Positions 8,754 through 17,610 of a stretch of 64,000 nucleotides of DNA are shown piece by piece (the stretch's first letter is position 1; each line of letters begins with the position of its first letter). Position numbers and translations under genes: made by a program. Location: assembly GCA_022841365.1 (NCBI GenBank), contig JALHRP010000003.1:96366-160365 (forward strand). Direction: 5' to 3'. Below the pieces are notes generated by a model that was not told the DNA's origin, ran no database searches, and saw only the letters and a program-made list of their open reading frames with translations. The DNA is from Chitinophagaceae bacterium (GTDB taxonomy: Bacteria > Bacteroidota > Bacteroidia > Chitinophagales > Chitinophagaceae).

Positions 8754-9728
8754 ATGAATCAAACAAATCATATCAATCCAAGAGAGGTTGCTGAACGAAC
8801 CATTGCGATGGAAGCCGAAGCGTTGAAGGGTCTTTCGGCATTATTGACCGAAGATTTTAATACCATCTGCAATTTGATACTAAAAGCCAGGGGTCGCCTG
8901 ATTGTTAGCGGCATTGGCAAAAGTGCGGTGATTGCACAAAAGATTGTAGCTACATTAAATTCTACCGGTACACCTGCTGTGTTTTTGCATGCAGCAGATG
9001 CTATTCATGGTGATCTGGGGATGATCCTGAATTTTGATGTGGTGATGATCATCAGTAAAAGCGGTGAAAGTCCTGAAATAAAAGTGCTGGCACAACTGAT
9101 CAAAAGTTTTGGCAATCCATTGGTAGGGATGGTTGGTAATACAGATTCTTACTTAGCACGGCAAAGTGATTACGTTTTAAATACAACCGTAAGTCAGGAG
9201 GCCTGCCCAAACAATCTTGCACCAACCAGCAGCACCACTGCTCAAATGGTGATGGGCGATGCGTTGGCTGTTGCGTTGATGGAGCTGCGTGGATTTAAGA
9301 GCAGTGATTTTGCCAAGTTTCATCCCGGAGGATCATTGGGTAAAAAATTGTACCTGCGTGTGACCGATCTCTATCTGCATAATGAGCAGCCAAAAGTTGC
9401 GGCAACAGCTTCGTTAAAAGAAGTGATTGTAGAAATTTCAAAGAAACGCTTAGGTGCCACAGCCGTTGTAAATGAGCAAGCGGAGTTATTGGGTATTATT
9501 ACAGATGGTGATTTAAGACGCATGATGGAGAAGAACAATTTAATTGATGAAGTAACAGCTACTCAAATTATGACGGTGAATCCAAAAACAATTGATGCAG
9601 AAGCACTGGCCATTGATGCAATGGAGATGATGCGTAAAAATAATATCAGTCAATTAGCAGTTGTTAACAACAAACAATACCTTGGAATGATACATTTGCA
9701 TGATTTAATAAAAGAAGGTTTGATCTAA
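8754..9728 (+). CDS. kdsD: Arabinose-5-phosphate isomerase, KpsF/GutQ family
   Basis: 324 residues with the classical order: an SIS sugar-isomerase domain (residues ~30-185; SGIGKSAVIAQKI, SKSGESPEI, HPGGSLGKK) and two CBS domains (~200-324; ITDGDLRRMME marks the first). The enzyme interconverts ribulose-5-phosphate and arabinose-5-phosphate, the first step toward Kdo for LPS. Length and motifs match the family fully. It is followed by manC after a 75-base repeat-like gap, so both may form one transcript supplying LPS sugars. Confidence 0.95.
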   Translation: MNQTNHINPREVAERTIAMEAEALKGLSALLTEDFNTICNLILKARGRLIVSGIGKSAVIAQKIVATLNSTGTPAVFLHAADAIHGDLGMILNFDVVMIISKSGESPEIKVLAQLIKSFGNPLVGMVGNTDSYLARQSDYVLNTTVSQEACPNNLAPTSSTTAQMVMGDALAVALMELRGFKSSDFAKFHPGGSLGKKLYLRVTDLYLHNEQPKVAATASLKEVIVEISKKRLGATAVVNEQAELLGIITDGDLRRMMEKNNLIDEVTATQIMTVNPKTIDAEALAIDAMEMMRKNNISQLAVVNNKQYLGMIHLHDLIKEGLI

Positions 9729-9730
9729 AA

Positions 9731-9803
9731 GGTGAATGGTCAATGGTGAATGGTGAACGAAGTTCACTGCTCACCACTCACTACCCGCCACTTACAACTC
9801 ACT
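9731..9803. repeat. GGTGAATGGT-type degenerate palindromic repeat
   Basis: The kdsD-manC gap consists of near-tandem TGGTGAATGGTCAATGGTG units on the left and complementary TTCAC/TCACC/ACTCAC units on the right, centred on GTGAAC-GAA-GTTCAC (9753-9767). The transcript could fold into an imperfect hairpin. No coding function is supported, although open frames run through it as short repeated peptides. Confidence 0.6.
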
Positions 9804-10886
9804 ATGAACAAAAATCATTACGTAGCCATTATGGCTGGCGGTATCGGCAGCCGCTTTTGGCCCATGAGCCGCACCGGTTTTCCAAAACAGTTTTTAGATA
9901 TTCTCCATACAGGTCGCACACTCATTCAATCAACCTACGACCGTTATGTGCAGTTTATTCCAAACGAACATATTTATGTAGTTACCTCTGCAGAATATGC
10001 AGCCATTGTAAAAGAGCAATTACCGCAGTTACCGGTTGAAAATATTTTGTGCGAACCATCACGTAAAAACACAGCACCCTGTATAGCATATGTTTCGTAC
10101 AAACTGCAACAGCTTAATGAAAACGGCTTGCTCATTTGTGCACCGGCTGATCATTTAATACTCGATGCACCGGCTTTTGCAAAAGTTTGCAGCGATGCGT
10201 TTGGATTTGTAAATGAAATTAATGCACTGGTTACACTCGGTATTAAACCAACCTATGCCAATACCGGCTACGGATACATACAGCACGAACCGTTACCGGT
10301 TGCAGAAAATGTGTATCAGGTAAAAACATTTACAGAAAAACCCAATCTTGAACTGGCTAAAACCTTTTTAAGCAGCGGCGATTTTTTATGGAACGCCGGC
10401 ATCTTCGTTTGGAAAATAAAAAACATTGTAAAAGCCTTTGAAAAGTTTCTGCCCGAAATGCATGAGGTATTTGTGGCAGAAAAAGAGCATTTCAATACAC
10501 AGGGAGAACAGGAAGCGATTGACCGCATTTATCCGCAGTGTACCAATATTTCCATTGACTACGGTATCATGGAAAAAGCAGACAATGTATATGTAATGCC
10601 ATCTTCTTTTGGATGGAGTGATCTGGGTACATGGAACAGTGCGTATGAAAACATGGAGAAAGATTATTTTGGAAATGCGGTTGCCGGTAAACATGTAATG
10701 ATTATTGATGCCACCAAAAATGTGGTACATGCAGAAGATAAAAAGCTGGTGCTGCTGCAGGGGCTTGATGATTTTATTGTTGTAGATACCAAGGATGTAT
10801 TACTCATCTGCAAAAAAGAAAAGGAGCAGGAAATTAAAGAGTATGTAGCAGAGGTGAAACGAAATAAAGGAGATAAGTTTTTATAG
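9804..10886 (+). CDS. manC: Mannose-1-phosphate guanylyltransferase
   Basis: 360 residues from the ATG giving MNKNHYVAIMAGG. The upstream extension is repeat sequence and is rejected. The nucleotidyltransferase signature GGIGSRFWPMSR with downstream FPKQF (GTP and Mg binding) and FTEKPN are present, and the C-terminus is the left-handed helix-like end without the AlgA-type isomerase domain. The enzyme makes GDP-mannose from mannose-1-phosphate and GTP for LPS or exopolysaccharide. It follows kdsD on the same strand and ends before a bidirectional terminator. Confidence 0.94.
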   Translation: MNKNHYVAIMAGGIGSRFWPMSRTGFPKQFLDILHTGRTLIQSTYDRYVQFIPNEHIYVVTSAEYAAIVKEQLPQLPVENILCEPSRKNTAPCIAYVSYKLQQLNENGLLICAPADHLILDAPAFAKVCSDAFGFVNEINALVTLGIKPTYANTGYGYIQHEPLPVAENVYQVKTFTEKPNLELAKTFLSSGDFLWNAGIFVWKIKNIVKAFEKFLPEMHEVFVAEKEHFNTQGEQEAIDRIYPQCTNISIDYGIMEKADNVYVMPSSFGWSDLGTWNSAYENMEKDYFGNAVAGKHVMIIDATKNVVHAEDKKLVLLQGLDDFIVVDTKDVLLICKKEKEQEIKEYVAEVKRNKGDKFL

Positions 10887-10974
10887 GTCTGAGAGTTTGC
10901 AGGTGTATAAAGAGAAGAAAAAGGTATTCGCTTTGCCCATTTAAATCGCTTAAACACGAAACATGCATAAAAGC

Positions 10975-11002
10975 AAAGAGGTTACAAATTTGTAACCTCT
11001 TT
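10975..11002. terminator. Bidirectional terminator between convergent genes
   Basis: A perfect 14-base inverted repeat, AAAGAGGTTACAAA followed directly by its complement, lies between manC (plus) and the 83-residue gene (minus). The plus side continues into a T-rich stretch and the minus side into GCTTTTATGC. The central bases would form the loop. Confidence 0.75.
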
Positions 11003-11033
11003 ACTTTTTATCTCTTTCAACTTTTATAAATTC

Positions 11034-11285
11034 TTAATTCTTATTACTGATAAATTCAAACGGCTTTACTTCTTTTCGTAAAACAATCCGGCGGATTTTA
11101 GGAATATTGTTAATCACTTTAAACCGGTTTACATCCAGCACTTCATGTGCTCTGCAGAAATTCTCCAGTTCTTCTACATGAAATAATACATCGTGCAGCC
11201 ATTCCACTTCATGATCAATGGCCTGCTGGCTCCGGTGTTCATTATTCAACAGTACCAGTAAATCTCTTCGTTGATGATGTTTCAT
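11034..11285 (-). CDS. Small hypothetical protein, 83 residues
   Basis: A charged, soluble, probably helical protein starting MKHHQRRDLLVLLNNEHRSQQ, with a His/Glu-rich middle (EVEWLHDVLFHVEELENF) and a basic C-terminal part. No signal peptide or membrane segment. I do not recognise the family. It lies 14 bases after the stop of a small lipoprotein gene on the same strand, so the two may be cotranscribed. The amino-acid composition is that of a real protein. Confidence 0.6.
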   Translation of the reverse strand: MKHHQRRDLLVLLNNEHRSQQAIDHEVEWLHDVLFHVEELENFCRAHEVLDVNRFKVINNIPKIRRIVLRKEVKPFEFISNKN

Positions 11286-11299
11286 TTTTCAGCTTCTTT

Positions 11300-11428
11300 T
11301 TAATAACCAACCATTCCCTTTTTATTGGGGCATCCGCAACTGTTCTTTTTTGATGCGCTGCAACCGGCCGACATCAGCAGAACTGCTGAGATTAACAAAA
11401 GAAAACCAAACTTGGTTGAACGCTGCAT
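11300..11428 (-). CDS. Tiny Cys-rich lipoprotein, 42 residues
   Basis: The frame MQRSTKFGFLLLISAVLLMSAGC is a textbook type II signal peptide with the lipobox MSAGC. It leaves a mature peptide of about 20 residues containing CGCPNKKG. An upstream in-frame ATG at 11458 would add ten residues (MSPENFVRLQ) and is less likely because it displaces the basic n-region. The mature part is too short for an enzyme; the CGC pair could bind metal or form a disulfide (inference). It precedes the 83-residue gene on the same strand. Confidence 0.7.
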   Translation of the reverse strand: MQRSTKFGFLLLISAVLLMSAGCSASKKNSCGCPNKKGMVGY

Positions 11429-11525
11429 CTGTAATCTCACAAAATTTTCAGGACTCATGGGATATTTGTTTTAAACGTGACTTACAAAATAACTATTTTT
11501 CACCTCAATTATTGTTATTTGTTGG

Positions 11526-12626
11526 ATGAATGGACAAAAAAAGACCCGGGTTTTACTGGCTCCGCTTGACTGGGGTCTGGGGCATGCCACCCGCTGCATT
11601 CCCCTCATCCGGTATTTACGGGAAAAAGACTGTGAAGTGGTGCTTGCCTGCAGCGGAGCTTCTGCAAGTTTATTAACGGGGGAATTTCCCGGCATTGAAC
11701 TGAAACCGCTGGATGGATACAACATCCGCTACAGTTCAGGGTCATCCATGTTCAGCAGTATACTCCTGCAACTGCCCAATATCTTCATCAAAATCAAAAA
11801 AGAACATCAATGGTTGAAAGATCTATTGAAGAAAGAGGAATTTGATCTCATCATCAGCGATAACCGCCCCGGTTTTTATCATAAGAACGTGTACAGCATT
11901 TATATCACCCATCAATTGCTCATTTATTCAGGTAAAGGAACATGGTTCAACCGTTTGTTGCAAAAAATCCATGCCCGTTACATGAAACCCTTCAACAAAG
12001 TGTGGGTACCCGATCTGGAAGGAACTAAAAATCTTGCAGGGGAATTGTCTCATCCGTTACAACAACTTGCTCAACCTGCATACCTGGGACTACTGTCCAG
12101 ATTTGAATTAACTCCGCCAGTTGAACATGTGTATGATTTGATGGTTTTATTATCCGGACCCGAACCGCAACGTACTATTCTTGAACAAACACTCTATCAT
12201 CAACTGCAACCCTTTACCGGAAAGGTATTGTTTGTAAGAGGGCTGCCGGGGCAAGAGGCATCCACACTTCCATTTTTTGATCATATCACTGTACATACAC
12301 ATTTACCTGCTCATCAATTACAGCATGCCATTGCATCATCTGCAATCATTCTTTGCAGAAGCGGTTACACTACATTGATGGATTTAATCAGACTGAAAAA
12401 GAAAGCAGTCCTTATTCCAACACCCAAACAACCGGAGCAGGAATACCTGGCCCGTTTCATGCAACAGCAACAATTGTTTCCCTTTCTTGAGCAAGATCAG
12501 TTTCACATAACAACAGCTTTGCAACTTGCAAATTCATTTCCCTATCAACAACCATTTACAGAAGCCGATTATACAATCTATCGTCGGGTAATTGATGAGT
12601 TGTTAGAACACATTCAGCAGAGCTGA
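11526..12626 (+). CDS. MurG-like glycosyltransferase (GT-B, GT28-type C-terminus)
   Basis: 366 residues. The N-terminus, RVLLAPLDWGLGHATRCIPLIRYL, carries the glycine-rich GT-B turn typical of MurG-like and TIGR00661-type proteins. A conserved-type DNRPGFY and an acceptor-side ITHQLL follow. The C-terminal half has the sugar-nucleotide site SSAIILCRSGYTTLMDLI, then LIPTPKQPEQEYLA. No membrane helices. Substrate unknown; the neighbours kdsD and manC suggest envelope glycans. It does not resemble true MurG closely enough to assign lipid II synthesis. Confidence 0.75.
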   Translation: MNGQKKTRVLLAPLDWGLGHATRCIPLIRYLREKDCEVVLACSGASASLLTGEFPGIELKPLDGYNIRYSSGSSMFSSILLQLPNIFIKIKKEHQWLKDLLKKEEFDLIISDNRPGFYHKNVYSIYITHQLLIYSGKGTWFNRLLQKIHARYMKPFNKVWVPDLEGTKNLAGELSHPLQQLAQPAYLGLLSRFELTPPVEHVYDLMVLLSGPEPQRTILEQTLYHQLQPFTGKVLFVRGLPGQEASTLPFFDHITVHTHLPAHQLQHAIASSAIILCRSGYTTLMDLIRLKKKAVLIPTPKQPEQEYLARFMQQQQLFPFLEQDQFHITTALQLANSFPYQQPFTEADYTIYRRVIDELLEHIQQS

Positions 12627-12637
12627 TGCAATTACAA

Positions 12638-12645
12638 TAACTTTG
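12638..12645 (+). promoter_or_regulatory. TAACTTTG -7 box before the EamA transporter
   Basis: TAACTTTG matches TAnnTTTG and sits 17 bases before the TTG start of the next gene, in a gap of only 36 bases after the glycosyltransferase. It suggests separate transcription with a very short leader. No -33 element is evident. Confidence 0.4.
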
Positions 12646-12662
12646 CGGTTTCATTTTTTCAA

Positions 12663-13553
12663 TTGACTGCACAACAAACACAAAAAGCACACTGGGCTGT
12701 ATTGATCACCAATCTGCTGTTTGGTATCAACTTCAGCGTGGTGAAATATATTTCTCCGGCACTCATTAAACCATTTGGATTAAACTTTATCCGTGTAAGT
12801 GTTGCAGTAGTTTTATTCTGGTTATTGTATTCCCTCAAACCATCGAAAGCAGGTATTGATAAAAAAGATTTTCCCCGTTTTCTGTTGTGTGCTTTAACCG
12901 GAGTGGCCATTAATCAACTGTTATTTATTAAAGGACTCACATTAACAACACCCATTCATGGAGCTTTGCTGATTCTTGTTACACCCGTATTTATTTTATT
13001 GCTGGCATTTATTTTAAAAACAGAGAAGATCACTTTGCTGAAACTTACAGGACTTTCACTAGCCATATGCGGTGCGGTGTTGCTGATCCTCTCCAGAGAA
13101 AACACCAGCATAGGAAGTAATATGCTGTTGGGTGATTTACTTATTGTGATCAATGCTGTATCCTACGCCTTTTATTTTTTGTTGGTAAAACCACTGATGC
13201 AGAAGTACAGTCCGGTGCATGTGATTCGCTGGGTATTCAGTTTTGGCTTAATAATGATAACCCCTTTTTGCTGGCAGCAGTTTGCAGAAGTACAATGGAG
13301 TTTATTTACTGCATCCCATTATGCAGCGTTAATTTTTGTAGTGATCGGCGCTACTTTTCTGGCATATTATTTTACCGTGTACGGGTTACAGCATCTAACT
13401 CCTGCGGCGGCCGGTTCGTATATTTATCTGCAACCGGTTTTTTCAGCAATTGTATCAGCATTGTTTTTTAAAGAAGAACTTTCTCCTTACAAACTCATTG
13501 CTGCAGCACTCATTTTTACCGGTGTGTATTTTGTAAACAGGAAAAAAGACTGA
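12663..13553 (+). CDS. EamA/DMT-family transporter
   Basis: 296 residues with about ten transmembrane helices in two homologous EamA halves. Each half opens with a helix pair (VLITNLLFGINFSVVKY; LGDLLIVINAVSYAFYFLLV) and closes with a Pro/Gly helix (YIYLQPVFSAIVSALFF). The start is TTG; no in-frame ATG is available before the first helix. DMT exporters move amino acids, metabolites or drugs across the inner membrane, but the substrate cannot be read from sequence. Confidence 0.9.
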   Translation: MTAQQTQKAHWAVLITNLLFGINFSVVKYISPALIKPFGLNFIRVSVAVVLFWLLYSLKPSKAGIDKKDFPRFLLCALTGVAINQLLFIKGLTLTTPIHGALLILVTPVFILLLAFILKTEKITLLKLTGLSLAICGAVLLILSRENTSIGSNMLLGDLLIVINAVSYAFYFLLVKPLMQKYSPVHVIRWVFSFGLIMITPFCWQQFAEVQWSLFTASHYAALIFVVIGATFLAYYFTVYGLQHLTPAAAGSYIYLQPVFSAIVSALFFKEELSPYKLIAAALIFTGVYFVNRKKD

Positions 13554-13560
13554 CAGCAGA

Positions 13561-14289
13561 TTAAACCTTTTTTCTTCGTTCAAACAACCACGCAAATGGT
13601 TTGGGCGTTTCCTGCCGCAGATCAAACCGTTTAATACTTTTTTCTGTTAACACTTTCATGGCTTCTTCAACAGAATCGGTCACAAAAAACAACTGATCAT
13701 CTTCGGGCGAAATGGTTCCTTTCTGTTTCATTAACTCAATATGCTCCAGCATTTCTTTATGAAAAGCTTTATCAAACACAATCACCGGAAAATCTTTGAT
13801 CTTTTTGGTTTGAATCAACGTAATGGATTCAAACAACTCATCCAGTGTACCATAGCCTCCCGGCATACAGATAAATGCATAAGAATATTTAATGAGCAAT
13901 GTTTTACGTACAAAGAAATAGCGGATGTTTACCCAACGGTCCAGATATGGATTGGGTTTCTGTTCAAAGGGCAATACAATATTGCAACCAACACTTCTGC
14001 CACCAACATCTTTTGCTCCACGATTGGCTGCTTCCATTAAACCGGGGCCACCACCCGTCATAACAGTAAATCCCATCTTGGCTACTTCGGCACCAACTTT
14101 TTGAGTAAGCTTGTAATACTCGTGATCTTCATTGTACCGGGCAGAACCAAAAATGGTAACACAGGGACCAACAAAAGACAAACTTCTGTACCCTCTGATA
14201 AATTCAATCAACACCTTCCATGCAAACGTAAACTCACGCCATCTGCTTTGCGGACCTTCCAAAAATTTTATTTCACTTGCTGTATTCAT
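13561..14289 (-). CDS. LOG-family (TIGR00730) nucleotide phosphoribohydrolase
   Basis: 242 residues with both signature motifs: GGGPGLMEAANRGA and PGGYGTLDELFE, which form the nucleotide site of the Rossmann-like LOG fold. The family is often mislabelled lysine decarboxylase; characterised members hydrolyse cytokinin riboside or nucleoside 5'-monophosphates to a base and ribose phosphate. It is longer than minimal LOGs (~190) because of an N-terminal ~40 residues. Its end converges with the EamA gene, 7 bases apart. Confidence 0.93.
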   Translation of the reverse strand: MNTASEIKFLEGPQSRWREFTFAWKVLIEFIRGYRSLSFVGPCVTIFGSARYNEDHEYYKLTQKVGAEVAKMGFTVMTGGGPGLMEAANRGAKDVGGRSVGCNIVLPFEQKPNPYLDRWVNIRYFFVRKTLLIKYSYAFICMPGGYGTLDELFESITLIQTKKIKDFPVIVFDKAFHKEMLEHIELMKQKGTISPEDDQLFFVTDSVEEAMKVLTEKSIKRFDLRQETPKPFAWLFERRKKV

Positions 14290-14529
14290 ACTGTTCTTTT
14301 TCTAAAAATAACTGATTGCAGTTAGTGCAGATGAAAGAAGCCGTTAATTTTTTATAGCGATGTGTCAACCGCCTCCAGAGCAATCCCGCTTTAAATGGAG
14401 TTTAAATAAATATCACTGCAGGCTTGCAGTTAGTTATTTCAAACAGTATTTTTACGAATCCTCCTTTATCCGCTGATCTTCCTGTTGAAATCCCGTTTCC
14501 TCATTTATTGATACCCAAACAAAAAAATC

Positions 14530-15540
14530 ATGACACGCATTGTAAACTCATTGTTGCTTGTTGGTTTTTCAATGGTTGTTTGGCAAGCCTGCCAAAAAAC
14601 ACCGGATCAAAAAAAGGAAGATATACTTACACCTGCTGCAAACGATCAATCCCTCTCAGCTTTTAACAATCAGTTAGCCGGGCCTGTTGAAGCAAGTGCT
14701 ACCTGCGCAGGACCTTACACGGTTATACTTGAAGGTGTAATCAATAATAACAATGGAACCTGGACATGGACATGGAGTGTAGCCAATCCTAATCCCGGAA
14801 ACGGAACAAACGGTACAGTGCAAAACTTAAGTCATTGGGCCATTTCACTTGGGCAATGTGCAACCATACAACATGTCATCAGCGGTGCTTACAGTGCAAA
14901 TGCACAAACATGGACTTCATTTACACCAACATGGGCACCTGATCCTTCTTTAAGCAATCCCAACTTTAACGGTTGCTCCATTACCAATCCGGTTTTGAAA
15001 TTTGATTTCGGTACAACAGGCACTGCAAAATCGTATTACCGTTTAACCGTGAATCAGAATTTTCAGGTAGACCCTGCTGTAACGGCTTGGTATAAATCGG
15101 GTGGTAATACCGGTTGCGGATCATTTTGTTTTGCAGGTTTTGGATGTGTGGCACCCAATGAAGGTTGCAGTTACAGCCAGGGTTACTGGTTTGCAAAACC
15201 CGGTTTAATTTGGCCCGATGTAAATGCTGCAGCAGCAGGAAATGTAACCATTGGAGGGCATCATTATACACAAGCCGAAGGCAAAGCGATCTGGAATGCA
15301 AGTAATACAGGAGGTATTGCAGATACTAAAAAAGGATTTTTACAGGTTGCCGCTATTAAACTGAGTGGCAGCAGCGTATTACCTGCGGCTACAGTTTGGG
15401 CCGATGTAACCATTGTTGAAAACTGGTTAAGCACATTACCCAAACTCACTACATCAAACCTGCGCAATTACAGTAACAGTGCTTCAGCCGCCGCTGCAGG
15501 AAGAATTGGTGAGTGGATTAATTATCACCACTGCGATTAA
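14530..15540 (+). CDS. Secreted lipoprotein with a C-SYSQGYW motif, unknown function
   Basis: 336 residues. The leader is MTRIVNSLLLVGFSMVVWQAC with a lipobox-like WQAC. The mature part is rich in Asn, Thr, Gly and Trp (NNNNGTWTWTWS), looks beta-rich and contains several Cys. Near residue 215 a segment GCSYSQGYWFAKPG and then VTIGGHHYTQAEG resembles the QGYWKNH/VTLGG..YT pattern seen in Bacteroidota surface proteins. I cannot assign a fold or substrate. It lies in a lipoprotein-rich locus next to the CHAT gene and ends at a strong terminator. Confidence 0.75.
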   Translation: MTRIVNSLLLVGFSMVVWQACQKTPDQKKEDILTPAANDQSLSAFNNQLAGPVEASATCAGPYTVILEGVINNNNGTWTWTWSVANPNPGNGTNGTVQNLSHWAISLGQCATIQHVISGAYSANAQTWTSFTPTWAPDPSLSNPNFNGCSITNPVLKFDFGTTGTAKSYYRLTVNQNFQVDPAVTAWYKSGGNTGCGSFCFAGFGCVAPNEGCSYSQGYWFAKPGLIWPDVNAAAAGNVTIGGHHYTQAEGKAIWNASNTGGIADTKKGFLQVAAIKLSGSSVLPAATVWADVTIVENWLSTLPKLTTSNLRNYSNSASAAAAGRIGEWINYHHCD

Positions 15541-15560
15541 AAAATCAAATGCATATATTA

Positions 15561-15590
15561 AAAAGCCGGAAGAAAAATCTTCCGGCTTTT
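15561..15590. terminator. Bidirectional terminator
   Basis: A 13-bp perfect stem, AAAAGCCGGAAGA, with an AAAA loop and T-rich flanks on both strands, lies between convergent lipoprotein genes. Confidence 0.85.
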
Positions 15591-15616
15591 TTGGTTTTTC
15601 TGGATATAAACGAAGC

Positions 15617-16423
15617 TTATTGTGCATCTACCAACACCGCTGCAGGTGCAGAAGCCGGGGGATTTATATCATAGGGTTCAGATGAAGAACGGGGAACAGG
15701 TGCATTGTTGAATAATTTTAAAGCTGCAGCACTTGCCTGTGCAGCATCACGGATACGGATAGTCACTGCAGGTAATGATCCGCTTGATCCATCAGTACGC
15801 TTTTTTACTTCTATTACATCAAATGCAACAATACCAAGGTTATCGCCTTTTAAACTGCCATTCAATGGTGAATAGTTGATGGAAGCATCGCTGTCGTACA
15901 CTACTGCAAGTACTGTTTGGCCAACCAGCATTTTTAAACCGGTTGCACGTAATGGTGTAACATTCGGAATTTTATCTAAATACTTTTCCGGGTCATTGCC
16001 ACCGCCAAGTCCGGGGCCGGCCAACAGAAAATTACGTGTACCGTTTGATGTTGGGCCTGCAGTTTTCCATGAATCGGGAATAGTTTTGAGTGCATGCCAC
16101 CCTTCATCGCCTACTTCACCGGTATAAAGTGTAATGGTTTTACCAACATTGTCTTTAAAATATTGAAGTATCTGTCGCTGACCAATCCTTGCTATCTGAT
16201 CGTTCACATCAACTTCAGAAAAATTGTTTGGCTGGTTACCATTGTCAATACTCTCTTCATCAATCACCAGAAATACAGACTGTGATACAGGCTCGCCTGA
16301 TAGACTGTTTGAACTGGCATTTACCAACTCCTGATTGGTTAAAGTTTCACAACCGCTTCCAAACAGTAAAAGACCGGTTGACAATACAAGTGTCATTGCA
16401 GAAGAAAAAAATTGTTGTTTCAT
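15617..16423 (-). CDS. Lipoprotein of unknown function, 268 residues
   Basis: The ATG giving MKQQFFSSAMTLVLSTGLLLFGSGC places an ideal lipoprotein signal at the N-terminus; the longer open frame upstream is rejected. The mature protein begins ETLTNQELVNASS and has the segments VFLVIDEESIDNGNQP, NDQIARIGQRQILQYF and a late FDVIEVKKR. It ends with a Pro/Ala-rich tail. No catalytic motif is visible. It is divergent from the He_PIG-like lipoprotein (gap 239 bases), so the two may share control. Confidence 0.75.
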   Translation of the reverse strand: MKQQFFSSAMTLVLSTGLLLFGSGCETLTNQELVNASSNSLSGEPVSQSVFLVIDEESIDNGNQPNNFSEVDVNDQIARIGQRQILQYFKDNVGKTITLYTGEVGDEGWHALKTIPDSWKTAGPTSNGTRNFLLAGPGLGGGNDPEKYLDKIPNVTPLRATGLKMLVGQTVLAVVYDSDASINYSPLNGSLKGDNLGIVAFDVIEVKKRTDGSSGSLPAVTIRIRDAAQASAAALKLFNNAPVPRSSSEPYDINPPASAPAAVLVDAQ

Positions 16424-16662
16424 ATCATTCGTTTTTTGTTGTAGTAATAGGTAACCGCAGCAAAAAGCGATGTAACCAATTGTATCAGTTTTTTTGAAAA
16501 TTTTCCGGAACGCATTTAACCTCAGCATGATTTTTGTTAATTGAGGAAAACAACAAAATAAATAACACAGATTTTCAGTCCGTTTCACTAGAATGTAAAC
16601 TTTTTTGCAACAGATTGGTTACATCTCACCAGACAGTGCACACATATTAATTAAAGAACCTT

Positions 16663-17556
16663 ATGGCAAAATATTTTCCCACTTTTATCAAGCTCATTCT
16701 ACTTACGGTGCTGGCAGCAGCCTGCCAGAAAATAAACAATACACAGGAGAGTGATAGAGGTTCTTTACAACAGCAAACAGGGAAACTTTCTTACGGAGAT
16801 ACCTTGTTTTACAACCATGCAATTTCAGGCGACAAATTTGCAGCAATTGTTTCAAGGCCCGCAGGCACTGCCATATATAAGGCCATCCCGGGTGGTCTTT
16901 CACTTGATTCACTCACCGGCCGTATCAATATCAGCAAAAGCGAATCAGGCCTTCGTTATAAAGTGTTTGCAGTTAATGAGCAAGGGCTGGCAATAGACAG
17001 TGTAAAGTTAGTTGTCTCCGGTATAGATTATGCTGATGGCATTTACAACCTGAATGCAACACCCAATTCGTACGATACAGCCTTCCCGATTTATAATGCC
17101 CGCCCTGAATTACCGATGCCTTGTGATGATGACGATGATGATGAGCTGGATTTATGTGTATTTGATGAAACCGATCTGGACGGAGATGGTAACGATGATA
17201 TTGCCGGCGTAATTCAGGAGAAGTTATTAGTTGATATTAAACGTGGAACGATTGATCTGGAAGCATCGTTCAGGGCAGGTTTGTTCGGTTCTTCAACTCC
17301 TGCAAACGGCAGTATGAAAACGCTGCTGATGTATTACCGTCTGGGTGATGCAAGTAACAAAGCACTTCAAAAAATTCAACTGCAGATTCATTATTACCGT
17401 AGCGTTAACGATATTCCACAGCAACTGCTAAACGAATTGAATAACCGACGCTATCAAGCTGCAGAAGTAAATGGACGACTGACCCGCACAGTTGAGTTTC
17501 AGAGTTACCTGAAACCAAAGCGCCCTCCCATCCTGATTATTGTTGGTGCGATTTGA
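16663..17556 (+). CDS. Lipoprotein with Ig/cadherin-like and acidic segment
   Basis: 297 residues with a leader ending LAAAC. Residues ~60-115 read like a He_PIG/Ig-type repeat (IPGGLSLDSLTGRINIS followed by YKVFAVNEQG). Near residue 148 there is a run PCDDDDDDELDLC, then DLDGDGNDD, a calcium-loop-like sequence. The C-terminal region is beta-rich and ends PKRPPILIIVG. It stands 54 bases before the CHAT gene on the same strand and is probably cotranscribed with it, making it a candidate partner or substrate (inference). Confidence 0.75.
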   Translation: MAKYFPTFIKLILLTVLAAACQKINNTQESDRGSLQQQTGKLSYGDTLFYNHAISGDKFAAIVSRPAGTAIYKAIPGGLSLDSLTGRINISKSESGLRYKVFAVNEQGLAIDSVKLVVSGIDYADGIYNLNATPNSYDTAFPIYNARPELPMPCDDDDDDELDLCVFDETDLDGDGNDDIAGVIQEKLLVDIKRGTIDLEASFRAGLFGSSTPANGSMKTLLMYYRLGDASNKALQKIQLQIHYYRSVNDIPQQLLNELNNRRYQAAEVNGRLTRTVEFQSYLKPKRPPILIIVGAI

Positions 17557-17610
17557 TGAAGATTTCTTTTTTCAACCGATGGAAAGAATTTTTCGTTACT
17601 TGGTATACGA

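Noticed and set aside
9743..10039. 98-residue frame in the kdsD-manC gap
   Set aside because: Its start is the GGTGAA repeat and the rest is a shifted frame of manC.
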